A stretch of DNA of 64,000 nt. Origin: Acanthococcus lagerstroemiae. Lineage: Eukaryota > Arthropoda > Insecta > Hemiptera > Eriococcidae. Under the pieces are notes generated by a model. That model had not been told where the DNA came from, searched no databases, and saw only the letters and a list, made by a program, of their open reading frames with translations. The stretch spans positions 1-64,000 of the forward strand of contig JAJSSI010000026.1 of the NCBI GenBank assembly GCA_031841125.1, written 5' to 3'. Shown in pieces: positions 53,001 to 64,000 of this stretch; the stretch's first letter is position 1; each line of letters starts with the position of its first letter. A program made the position numbers and the translations under genes.

Positions 53001-56000
53001 TTTGGTACCGGAATGGACCCATACGGACAATTAGGGAGGGGGCTATGGCCGAAATGCGATCTTCATAATTTACTGCATGTATATCTCCTCAAATGTGAAA
53101 ATTTTTCCTAATTGACCTAGAGGAATGGAATTTGCGGGGATCGAAAGGCCGTATTTTTCCACGAATTTTGGTACCGGAATGGACCCATACGGACAATTAG
53201 GGAGGGGGCTATGGCCGAAATGCGATCTTCATAATTTACTGCATGTATATCTCCTCAAATGTGAAAATTTTTCCTAATTGACCTAGAGGGATGGAATTTG
53301 CGGGGATCGAAAGGCCGTATTTTTCCACGAATTTTGGTACCGGAATGGACCCATACGGACAATTAGGGAGGGGGCTATGGCCGAAATGCGATCTTCATAA
53401 TTTACTGCATGTATATCTCCTCAAATGTGAAAATTTTTCCTAATTGACCTAGAGGGATGGAATTTGCGGGGATCGAAAGGCCGTATTTTTCCACGAATTT
53501 TGGTACCGGAATGGACCCATACGGACAATTAGGGAGGGGGCTATGGCCGAAATGCGATCTTCATAATTTACTGCATGTATATCTCCTCAAATGTGAAAAT
53601 TTTTCCTAATTGACCTAGAGGAATGGAATTTGCGGGGATCGAAAGGCCGTATTTTTCCACGAATTTTGGTACCGGAATGGACCCATACGGACAATTAGGG
53701 AGGGGGCTATGGCCGAAATGCGATCTTCATAATTTACTGCATGTATATCTCCTCAAATGTGAAAATTTTTCCTAATTGACCTAGAGGAATGGAATTTGCG
53801 GGGATCGAAAGGCCGTATTTTTCCACGAATTTTGGTACCGGAATGGACCCATACGGACAATTAGGGAGGGGGCTATGGCCGAAATGCGATCTTCATAATT
53901 TACTGCATGTATATCTCCTCAAATGTGAAAATTTTTCCTAATTGACCTAGAGGGATGGAATTTGCGGGGATCGAAAGGCCGTATTTTTCCACGAATTTTG
54001 GTACCGGAATGGACCCATACGGACAATTAGGGAGGGGGCTATGGCCGAAATGCGATCTTCATAATTTACTGCATGTATATCTCCTCAAATGTGAAAATTT
54101 TTCCTAATTGACCTAGAGGAATGGAATTTGCGGGGATCGAAAGGCCGTATTTTTCCACGAATTTTGGTACCGGAATGGACCCATACGGACAATTAGGGAG
54201 GGGGCTATGGCCGAAATGCGATCTTCATAATTTACTGCATGTATATCTCCTCAAATGTGAAAATTTTTCCTAATTGACCTAGAGGATGGAATTTGCGGGG
54301 ATCGAAAGGCCGTATTTTTCCACGAATTTTGGTACCGGAATGGACCCATACGGACAATTAGGGAGGGGGCTATGGCCGAAATGCGATCTTCATAATTTAC
54401 TGCATGTATATCTCCTCAAATGTGAAAATTTTTCCTAATTGACCTAGAGGAATGGAATTTGCGGGGATCGAAAGGCCGTATTTTTCCACGAATTTTGGTA
54501 CCGGAATGGACCCATACGGACAATTAGGGAGGGGGCTATGGCCGAAATGCGATCTTCATAATTTACTGCATGTATATCTCCTCAAATGTGAAAATTTTTC
54601 CTAATTGACCTAGAGGAATGGAATTTGCGGGGATCGAAAGGCCGTATTTTTCCACGAATTTTGGTACCGGAATGGACCCATACGGACAATTAGGGAGGGG
54701 GCTATGGCCGAAATGCGATCTTCATAATTTACTGCATGTATATCTCCTCAAATGTGAAAATTTTTCCTAATTGACCTAGAGGGATGGAATTTGCGGGGAT
54801 CGAAAGGCCGTATTTTTCCACGAATTTTGGTACCGGAATGGACCCATACGGACAATTAGGGAGGGGGCTATGGCCGAAATGCGATCTTCATAATTTACTG
54901 CATGTATATCTCCTCAAATGTGAAAATTTTTCCTAATTGACCTAGAGGAATGGAATTTGCGGGGATCGAAAGGCCGTATTTTTCCACGAATTTTGGTACC
55001 GGAATGGACCCATACGGACAATTAGGGAGGGGGCTATGGCCGAAATGCGATCTTCATAATTTACTGCATGTATATCTCCTCAAATGTGAAAATTTTTCCT
55101 AATTGACCTAGAGGAATGGAATTTGCGGGGATCGAAAGGCCGTATTTTTCCACGAATTTTGGTACCGGAATGGACCCATACGGACAATTAGGGAGGGGGC
55201 TATGGCCGAAATGCGATCTTCATAATTTACTGCATGTATATCTCCTCAAATGTGAAAATTTTTCCTAATTGACCTAGAGGGATGGAATTTGCGGGGATCG
55301 AAAGGCCGTATTTTTCCACGAATTTTGGTACCGGAATGGACCCATACGGACAATTAGGGAGGGGGCTATGGCCGAAATGCGATCTTCATAATTTACTGCA
55401 TGTATATCTCCTCAAATGTGAAAATTTTTCCTAATTGACCTAGAGGGATGGAATTTGCGGGGATCGAAAGGCCGTATTTTTCCACGAATTTTGGTACCGG
55501 AATGGACCCATACGGACAATTAGGGAGGGGGCTATGGCCGAAATGCGATCTTCATAATTTACTGCATGTATATCTCCTCAAATGTGAAAATTTTTCCTAA
55601 TTGACCTAGAGGAATGGAATTTGCGGGGATCGAAAGGCCGTATTTTTCCACGAATTTTGGTACCGGAATGGACCCATACGGACAATTAGGGAGGGGGCTA
55701 TGGCCGAAATGCGATCTTCATAATTTACTGCATGTATATCTCCTCAAATGTGAAAATTTTTCCTAATTGACCTAGAGGAATGGAATTTGCGGGGATCGAA
55801 AGGCCGTATTTTTCCACGAATTTTGGTACCGGAATGGACCCATACGGACAATTAGGGAGGGGGCTATGGCCGAAATGCGATCTTCATAATTTACTGCATG
55901 TATATCTCCTCAAATGTGAAAATTTTTCCTAATTGACCTAGAGGGATGGAATTTGCGGGGATCGAAAGGCCGTATTTTTCCACGAATTTTGGTACCGGAA

Positions 56001-59000
56001 TGGACCCATACGGACAATTAGGGAGGGGGCTATGGCCGAAATGCGATCTTCATAATTTACTGCATGTATATCTCCTCAAATGTGAAAATTTTTCCTAATT
56101 GACCTAGAGGAATGGAATTTGCGGGGATCGAAAGGCCGTATTTTTCCACGAATTTTGGTACCGGAATGGACCCATACGGACAATTAGGGAGGGGGCTATG
56201 GCCGAAATGCGATCTTCATAATTTACTGCATGTATATCTCCTCAAATGTGAAAATTTTTCCTAATTGACCTAGAGGAATGGAATTTGCGGGGATCGAAAG
56301 GCCGTATTTTTCCACGAATTTTGGTACCGGAATGGACCCATACGGACAATTAGGGAGGGGGCTATGGCCGAAATGCGATCTTCATAATTTACTGCATGTA
56401 TATCTCCTCAAATGTGAAAATTTTTCCTAATTGACCTAGAGGGATGGAATTTGCGGGGATCGAAAGGCCGTATTTTTCCACGAATTTTGGTACCGGAATG
56501 GACCCATACGGACAATTAGGGAGGGGGCTATGGCCGAAATGCGATCTTCATAATTTACTGCATGTATATCTCCTCAAATGTGAAAATTTTTCCTAATTGA
56601 CCTAGAGGGATGGAATTTGCGGGGATCGAAAGGCCGTATTTTTCCACGAATTTTGGTACCGGAATGGACCCATACGGACAATTAGGGAGGGGGCTATGGC
56701 CGAAATGCGATCTTCATAATTTACTGCATGTATATCTCCTCAAATGTGAAAATTTTTCCTAATTGACCTAGAGGAATGGAATTTGCGGGGATCGAAAGGC
56801 CGTATTTTTCCACGAATTTTGGTACCGGAATGGACCCATACGGACAATTAGGGAGGGGGCTATGGCCGAAATGCGATCTTCATAATTTACTGCATGTATA
56901 TCTCCTCAAATGTGAAAATTTTTCCTAATTGACCTAGAGGATGGAATTTGCGGGGATCGAAAGGCCGTATTTTTCCACGAATTTTGGTACCGGAATGGAC
57001 CCATACGGACAATTAGGGAGGGGGCTATGGCCGAAATGCGATCTTCATAATTTACTGCATGTATATCTCCTCAAATGTGAAAATTTTTCCTAATTGACCT
57101 AGAGGAATGGAATTTGCGGGGATCGAAAGGCCGTATTTTTCCACGAATTTTGGTACCGGAATGGACCCATACGGACAATTAGGGAGGGGGCTATGGCCGA
57201 AATGCGATCTTCATAATTTACTGCATGTATATCTCCTCAAATGTGAAAATTTTTCCTAATTGACCTAGAGGAATGGAATTTGCGGGGATCGAAAGGCCGT
57301 ATTTTTCCACGAATTTTGGTACCGGAATGGACCCATACGGACAATTAGGGAGGGGGCTATGGCCGAAATGCGATCTTCATAATTTACTGCATGTATATCT
57401 CCTCAAATGTGAAAATTTTTCCTAATTGACCTAGAGGAATGGAATTTGCGGGGATCGAAAGGCCGTATTTTTCCACGAATTTTGGTACCGGAATGGACCC
57501 ATACGGACAATTAGGGAGGGGGCTATGGCCGAAATGCGATCTTCATAATTTACTGCATGTATATCTCCTCAAATGTGAAAATTTTTCCTAATTGACCTAG
57601 AGGAATGGAATTTGCGGGGATCGAAAGGCCGTATTTTTCCACGAATTTTGGTACCGGAATGGACCCATACGGACAATTAGGGAGGGGGCTATGGCCGAAA
57701 TGCGATCTTCATAATTTACTGCATGTATATCTCCTCAAATGTGAAAATTTTTCCTAATTGACCTAGAGGAATGGAATTTGCGGGGATCGAAAGGCCGTAT
57801 TTTTCCACGAATTTTGGTACCGGAATGGACCCATACGGACAATTAGGGAGGGGGCTATGGCCGAAATGCGATCTTCATAATTTACTGCATGTATATCTCC
57901 TCAAATGTGAAAATTTTTCCTAATTGACCTAGAGGAATGGAATTTGCGGGGATCGAAAGGCCGTATTTTTCCACGAATTTTGGTACCGGAATGGACCCAT
58001 ACGGACAATTAGGGAGGGGGCTATGGCCGAAATGCGATCTTCATAATTTACTGCATGTATATCTCCTCAAATGTGAAAATTTTTCCTAATTGACCTAGAG
58101 GATGGAATTTGCGGGGATCGAAAGGCCGTATTTTTCCACGAATTTTGGTACCGGAATGGACCCATACGGACAATTAGGGAGGGGGCTATGGCCGAAATGC
58201 GATCTTCATAATTTACTGCATGTATATCTCCTCAAATGTAAAAATTTTTCCTAATTGACCTAGAGGGATGGAATTTGCGGGGATCGAAAGGCCGTATTTT
58301 TCCACGAATTTTGGTACCGGAATGGACCCATACGGACAATTAGGGAGGGGGCTATGGCCGAAATGCGATCTTCATAATTTACTGCATGTATATCTCCTCA
58401 AATGTGAAAATTTTTCCTAATTGACCTAGAGGAATGGAATTTGCGGGGATCGAAAGGCCGTATTTTTCCACGAATTTTGGTACCGGAATGGACCCATACG
58501 GACAATTAGGGAGGGGGCTATGGCCGAAATGCGATCTTCATAATTTACTGCATGTATATCTCCTCAAATGTGAAAATTTTTCCTAATTGACCTAGAGGAA
58601 TGGAATTTGCGGGGATCGAAAGGCCGTATTTTTCCACGAATTTTGGTACCGGAATGGACCCATACGGACAATTAGGGAGGGGGCTATGGCCGAAATGCGA
58701 TCTTCATAATTTACTGCATGTATATCTCCTCAAATGTGAAAATTTTTCCTAATTGACCTAGAGGGATGGAATTTGCGGGGATCGAAAGGCCGTATTTTTC
58801 CACGAATTTTGGTACCGGAATGGACCCATACGGACAATTAGGGAGGGGGCTATGGCCGAAATGCGATCTTCATAATTTACTGCATGTATATCTCCTCAAA
58901 TGTGAAAATTTTTCCTAATTGACCTAGAGGAATGGAATTTGCGGGGATCGAAAGGCCGTATTTTTCCACGAATTTTGGTACCGGAATGGACCCATACGGA

Positions 59001-62000
59001 CAATTAGGGAGGGGGCTATGGCCGAAATGCGATCTTCATAATTTACTGCATGTATATCTCCTCAAATGTGAAAATTTTTCCTAATTGACCTAGAGGAATG
59101 GAATTTGCGGGGATCGAAAGGCCGTATTTTTCCACGAATTTTGGTACCGGAATGGACCCATACGGACAATTAGGGAGGGGGCTATGGCCGAAATGCGATC
59201 TTCATAATTTACTGCATGTATATCTCCTCAAATGTGAAAATTTTTCCTAATTGACCTAGAGGAATGGAATTTGCGGGGATCGAAAGGCCGTATTTTTCCA
59301 CGAATTTTGGTACCGGAATGGACCCATACGGACAATTAGGGAGGGGGCTATGGCCGAAATGCGATCTTCATAATTTACTGCATGTATATCTCCTCAAATG
59401 TGAAAATTTTTCCTAATTGACCTAGAGGAATGGAATTTGCGGGGATCGAAAGGCCGTATTTTTCCACGAATTTTGGTACCGGAATGGACCCATACGGACA
59501 ATTAGGGAGGGGGCTATGGCCGAAATGCGATCTTCATAATTTACTGCATGTATATCTCCTCAAATGTGAAAATTTTTCCTAATTGACCTAGAGGAATGGA
59601 ATTTGCGGGGATCGAAAGGCCGTATTTTTCCACGAATTTTGGTACCGGAATGGACCCATACGGACAATTAGGGAGGGGGCTATGGCCGAAATGCGATCTT
59701 CATAATTTACTGCATGTATATCTCCTCAAATGTGAAAATTTTTCCTAATTGACCTAGAGGAATGGAATTTGCGGGGATCGAAAGGCCGTATTTTTCCACG
59801 AATTTTGGTACCGGAATGGACCCATACGGACAATTAGGGAGGGGGCTATGGCCGAAATGCGATCTTCATAATTTACTGCATGTATATCTCCTCAAATGTG
59901 AAAATTTTTCCTAATTGACCTAGAGGAATGGAATTTGCGGGGATCGAAAGGCCGTATTTTTCCACGAATTTTGGTACCGGAATGGACCCATACGGACAAT
60001 TAGGGAGGGGGCTATGGCCGAAATGCGATCTTCATAATTTACTGCATGTATATCTCCTCAAATGTGAAAATTTTTCCTAATTGACCTAGAGGAATGGAAT
60101 TTGCGGGGATCGAAAGGCCGTATTTTTCCACGAATTTTGGTACCGGAATGGACCCATACGGACAATTAGGGAGGGGGCTATGGCCGAAATGCGATCTTCA
60201 TAATTTACTGCATGTATATCTCCTCAAATGTGAAAATTTTTCCTAATTGACCTAGAGGGATGGAATTTGCGGGGATCGAAAGGCCGTATTTTTCCACGAA
60301 TTTTGGTACCGGAATGGACCCATACGGACAATTAGGGAGGGGGCTATGGCCGAAATGCGATCTTCATAATTTACTGCATGTATATCTCCTCAAATGTGAA
60401 AATTTTTCCTAATTGACCTAGAGGGATGGAATTTGCGGGGATCGAAAGGCCGTATTTTTCCACGAATTTTGGTACCGGAATGGACCCATACGGACAATTA
60501 GGGAGGGGGCTATGGCCGAAATGCGATCTTCATAATTTACTGCATGTATATCTCCTCAAATGTGAAAATTTTTCCTAATTGACCTAGAGGAATGGAATTT
60601 GCGGGGATCGAAAGGCCGTATTTTTCCACGAATTTTGGTACCGGAATGGACCCATACGGACAATTAGGGAGGGGGCTATGGCCGAAATGCGATCTTCATA
60701 ATTTACTGCATGTATATCTCCTCAAATGTGAAAATTTTTCCTAATTGACCTAGAGGGATGGAATTTGCGGGGATCGAAAGGCCGTATTTTTCCACGAATT
60801 TTGGTACCGGAATGGACCCATACGGACAATTAGGGAGGGGGCTATGGCCGAAATGCGATCTTCATAATTTACTGCATGTATATCTCCTCAAATGTGAAAA
60901 TTTTTCCTAATTGACCTAGAGGAATGGAATTTGCGGGGATCGAAAGGCCGTATTTTTCCACGAATTTTGGTACCGGAATGGACCCATACGGACAATTAGG
61001 GAGGGGGCTATGGCCGAAATGCGATCTTCATAATTTACTGCATGTATATCTCCTCAAATGTGAAAATTTTTCCTAATTGACCTAGAGGAATGGAATTTGC
61101 GGGGATCGAAAGGCCGTATTTTTCCACGAATTTTGGTACCGGAATGGACCCATACGGACAATTAGGGAGGGGGCTATGGCCGAAATGCGATCTTCATAAT
61201 TTACTGCATGTATATCTCCTCAAATGTGAAAATTTTTCCTAATTGACCTAGAGGAATGGAATTTGCGGGGATCGAAAGGCCGTATTTTTCCACGAATTTT
61301 GGTACCGGAATGGACCCATACGGACAATTAGGGAGGGGGCTATGGCCGAAATGCGATCTTCATAATTTACTGCATGTATATCTCCTCAAATGTGAAAATT
61401 TTTCCTAATTGACCTAGAGGGATGGAATTTGCGGGGATCGAAAGGCCGTATTTTTCCACGAATTTTGGTACCGGAATGGACCCATACGGACAATTAGGGA
61501 GGGGGCTATGGCCGAAATGCGATCTTCATAATTTACTGCATGTATATCTCCTCAAATGTAAAAATTTTTCCTAATTGACCTAGAGGGATGGAATTTGCGG
61601 GGATCGAAAGGCCGTATTTTTCCACGAATTTTGGTACCGGAATGGACCCATACGGACAATTAGGGAGGGGGCTATGGCCGAAATGCGATCTTCATAATTT
61701 ACTGCATGTATATCTCCTCAAATGTGAAAATTTTTCCTAATTGACCTAGAGGAATGGAATTTGCGGGGATCGAAAGGCCGTATTTTTCCACGAATTTTGG
61801 TACCGGAATGGACCCATACGGACAATTAGGGAGGGGGCTATGGCCGAAATGCGATCTTCATAATTTACTGCATGTATATCTCCTCAATGTGAAAATTTTT
61901 CCTAATTGACCTAGAGGATGGAATTTGCGGGGATCGAAAGGCCGTATTTTTCCACGAATTTTGGTACCGGAATGGACCCATACGGACAATTAGGGAGGGG

Positions 62001-62380
62001 GCTATGGCCGAAATGCGATCTTCATAATTTACTGCATGTATATCTCCTCAAATGTGAAAATTTTTCCTAATTGACCTAGAGGAATGGAATTTGCGGGGAT
62101 CGAAAGGCCGTATTTTTCCACGAATTTTGGTACCGGAATGGACCCATACGGACAATTAGGGAGGGGGCTATGGCCGAAATGCGATCTTCATAATTTACTG
62201 CATGTATATCTCCTCAAATGTGAAAATTTTTCCTAATTGACCTAGAGGAATGGAATTTGCGGGGATCGAAAGGCCGTATTTTTCCACGAATTTTGGTACC
62301 GGAATGGACCCATACGGACAATTAGGGAGGGGGCTATGGCCGAAATGCGATCTTCATAATTTACTGCATGTATATCTCCT
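44001..62380 (+). repeat. Homogeneous interior, GAGGA-dominated part
   Basis: About 110 units with CAAATGTG linkers. GAGGA is the majority junction (about 60% between 40 and 50 kb, about 68% between 50 and 62 kb by hand count), including runs of six to eight consecutive GAGGA units (for example about 47814-48644, 52128-53124 and 58931-60093). GAGG- units continue to about 61916. Two linkers carry GTAAAAATTTTT (near 58238 and 61558) and one reads CAATGTG (near 61886). No other DNA is present. Confidence 0.85.
61754..61917 (+). repeat. 164-bp monomer, CAATGTG linker and short junction
   Basis: One A is missing from the linker and one base from the junction. This is the last GAGG- unit of the window and lies about 470 bp before the right marker block, close to where the array's composition changes. 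Confidence 0.8.
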
Positions 62381-63245
62381 CAAGGTGAAAATTTTTCCTA
62401 ATTGACCTAGAGGGATGGAATTTGCGGGGATCGAAAGGCCGTATTTTTCCACGAATTTTGGTACCGGAATGGACCCATACGGACAATTAGGGAGGGGGCT
62501 ATGGCCGAAATGCGATCTTCATAATTTACTGCATGTATATCTCCTCAAATGTGAAAATTTTTCCTAATTGACCTACAGGGATGGAATTTGCGGGGATCGA
62601 AAGGCCGTATTTTTCCACGAATTTTGGTACCGGAATGGACCCATACGGACAATTAGGGAGGGGGCTATGGCCGAAATGCGATCTTCATAATTTACTGCAT
62701 GTATATCTCCTCAAATGTGAAAATTTTTCCTAATTGACCTAGAGGGATGGAATTTGCGGGGATCGAAAGGCCGTATTTTTCCACGAATTTTGGTACCGGA
62801 ATGGACCCATACGGACAATTAGGGAGGGGGCTATGGCCGAAATGCGATCTTCATAATTTACTGCATGTATATCTCCTCAAGGTGAAAATTTTTCCTAATT
62901 GACCTAGAGGGATGGAATTTGCGGGGATCGAAAGGCCGTATTTTTCCACGAATTTTGGTACCGGAATGGACCCATACGGACAATTAGGGAGGGGGCTATG
63001 GCCGAAATGCGATCTTCATAATTTACTGCATGTATATCTCCTCAAATGTGAAAATTTTTCCTAATTGACCTAGAGGGATGGAATTTGCGGGGATCGAAAG
63101 GCCGTATTTTTCCACGAATTTTGGTACCGGAATGGACCCATACGGACAATTAGGGAGGGGGCTATGGCCGAAATGCGATCTTCATAATTCACTGCATGTA
63201 TATCTCCTCAAGGGTGAAAATTTTTCCTAATTGACCTAGAGGGAT
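62381..63245 (+). repeat. Right block where left-block markers reappear
   Basis: Linkers CAAGGTG (62381 and about 62878) and CAAGGGTG (about 63209) return here after about 57 kb without them. A CTACAGGG junction is present with C at 62576, here paired with a CAAATGTG linker instead of the CAAGGGTG it always follows on the left. The TTCACTGC substitution is present at 63187-63194. Units between them are ordinary. The block is a mosaic of left-type and interior-type monomers. Confidence 0.85.
63187..63194 (+). repeat. TTCACTGC marker substitution (right copy)
   Basis: T to C at 63190, at the same monomer position as 2821, again followed by CAAGGGTG and GAGGG. The two copies are about 60.4 kb apart with none seen between them. 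Confidence 0.85.
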
Positions 63246-64000
63246 GGAATTTGCGGGGATCGAAAGGCCGTATTTTTCCACGAATTTTGGTACCGGAATG
63301 GACCCATACGGACAATTAGGGAGGGGGCTATGGCCGAAATGCGATCTTCATAATTTACTGCATGTATATCTCCTCAAATGTGAAAATTTTTCCTAATTGA
63401 CCTAGAGGAATGGAATTTGCGGGGATCGAAAGGCCGTATTTTTCCACGAATTTTGGTACCGGAATGGACCCATACGGACAATTAGGGAGGGGGCTATGGC
63501 CGAAATGCGATCTTCATAATTTACTGCATGTATATCTCCTCAAATGTGAAAATTTTTCCTAATTGACCTAGAGGGATGGAATTTGCGGGGATCGAAAGGC
63601 CGTATTTTTCCACGAATTTTGGTACCGGAATGGACCCATACGGACAATTAGGGAGGGGGCTATGGCCGAAATGCGATCTTCATAATTTACTGCATGTATA
63701 TCTCCTCAAATGTGAAAATTTTTCCTAATTGACCTAGAGGGATGGAATTTGCGGGGATCGAAAGGCCGTATTTTTCCACGAATTTTGGTACCGGAATGGA
63801 CCCATACGGACAATTAGGGAGGGGGCTATGGCCGAAATGCGATCTTCATAATTTACTGCATGTATATCTCCTCAAATGTGAAAATTTTTCCTAATTGACC
63901 TAGAGGGATGGAATTTGCGGGGATCGAAAGGCCGTATTTTTCCACGAATTTTGGTACCGGAATGGACCCATACGGACAATTAGGGAGGGGGCTATGGCCG
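63246..64000 (+). repeat. Interior-like units running off the right end
   Basis: Four complete or nearly complete units with CAAATGTG linkers and junctions GAGGA, GAGGG, GAGGG, GAGGG, then a 93-base partial unit. No array edge is reached. Confidence 0.85.

Larger units (their letters stand above)
1..64000. repeat. Satellite DNA array, 166-bp monomer, 385 complete copies
   Basis: The window is a single head-to-tail tandem array in one orientation with no interruption. Each unit contains, in order, ATGGAATTTGCGGGG, TCGAAAGGCCGTATTTTTCC, ACGAATTTTGGTACCGG, CCATACGGACAATTAGGG, GGGGGCTATGGCCG, ATGCGATCTTCATAATTTAC, TGCATGTATATCTCCTC, a short variable linker, and CCTAATTGACCTAGAGGG. Unit starts were followed from 55 to 63908. 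The dominant spacing is 166, with 165, 164, 163, 160 and 167 as minor lengths. Copies differ by roughly 0-2% in most of the array. A repeat unit close to nucleosome length, this number of copies and this degree of homogeneity are typical of centromeric or pericentromeric satellites in plants and animals; that role is inferred. Both window ends cut a monomer (consensus position 114 at base 1, position 93 at base 64000), so the array continues on both sides. Confidence 0.98.

Noticed and set aside
1..64000. CRISPR array
   Set aside because: Although there are regular repeats, the intervals between conserved parts are not unique spacers. The whole 166-bp unit is conserved, and the variable 32 bp has only a handful of states.
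1..64000. TTAGGG in every unit as a telomeric repeat
   Set aside because: It occurs once per monomer within CAATTAGGGAGGGGG and is never in tandem.
1..64000. Ribosomal DNA or histone-type gene tandem
   Set aside because: The unit is far too short, has no rRNA-like conserved segments and has no open frame within a monomer.
1..64000. Transposon or retroelement insertion within the array
   Set aside because: Unit spacing stays within 160-167 bp throughout and the summed indels account for the full length, so no insertion of even 10 bp is present.
1..64000. Assembly collapse or artificial repetition of one read
   Set aside because: It cannot be excluded from sequence alone, but the non-repeating order of linker and junction variants and the cline across the window argue against simple copying of one segment.

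Overview
The whole 64,000-base window is one uninterrupted head-to-tail satellite DNA array. The monomer is 166 bp and about 43% GC (72 of 166 in the consensus counted by hand). Walking the ATGGAATTTG phase marker from position 55 to 63908 gives 385 complete monomers, a 54-base partial unit at the left end and a 93-base partial unit at the right end. The mean length is 165.85 bp, and the tallied 1-6 bp indels add up exactly to the net 57-base deficit against 385 x 166. I see no gene, RNA gene, transposon, CRISPR array or non-satellite spacer on either strand. The sequence does not name the species. A megabase-style, nucleosome-length satellite with almost identical copies points to a eukaryote, most likely a plant or animal centromeric or pericentromeric array assembled from long reads. 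From memory only, 166 bp has been reported as a candidate centromere monomer length in Prunus, but I cannot compare sequences.

Layout. (1) 1-386: the two most diverged units, with several private substitutions. (2) About 387-5200: a mixed block in which two linker types (CAAATGTG and CAAGGGTG) and a CTACAGGG junction marker recur with a roughly four-monomer (about 664 bp) higher-order period. (3) About 5200-62380: a very uniform interior in which every linker belongs to the CAAATGTG family (apart from A-rich or short derivatives) and the only common differences are at the last base of the monomer (GAGGG, GAGGA or GAGG-). The GAGGA class rises from about 13% of units in the first 10 kb to about 68% between 50 and 62 kb. 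(4) 62381-63245: markers of the left block reappear (CAAGGTG, CAAGGGTG, CTACAGGG and a TTCACTGC substitution). (5) 63246-64000: interior-like units running off the window.

Nearly all variation lies in a 32-bp segment of the monomer (consensus positions 135-166, counting from the A of ATGGAATTTG). The other 134 bp are almost invariant in about 385 copies. The simplest reading is a recently amplified interior embedded in an older, higher-order-structured array, maintained by unequal exchange and gene conversion. The 80-89 codon open frames are by-products of single-base indels and are not genes. I found no new protein or RNA system; the interest lies in the array's fine structure.
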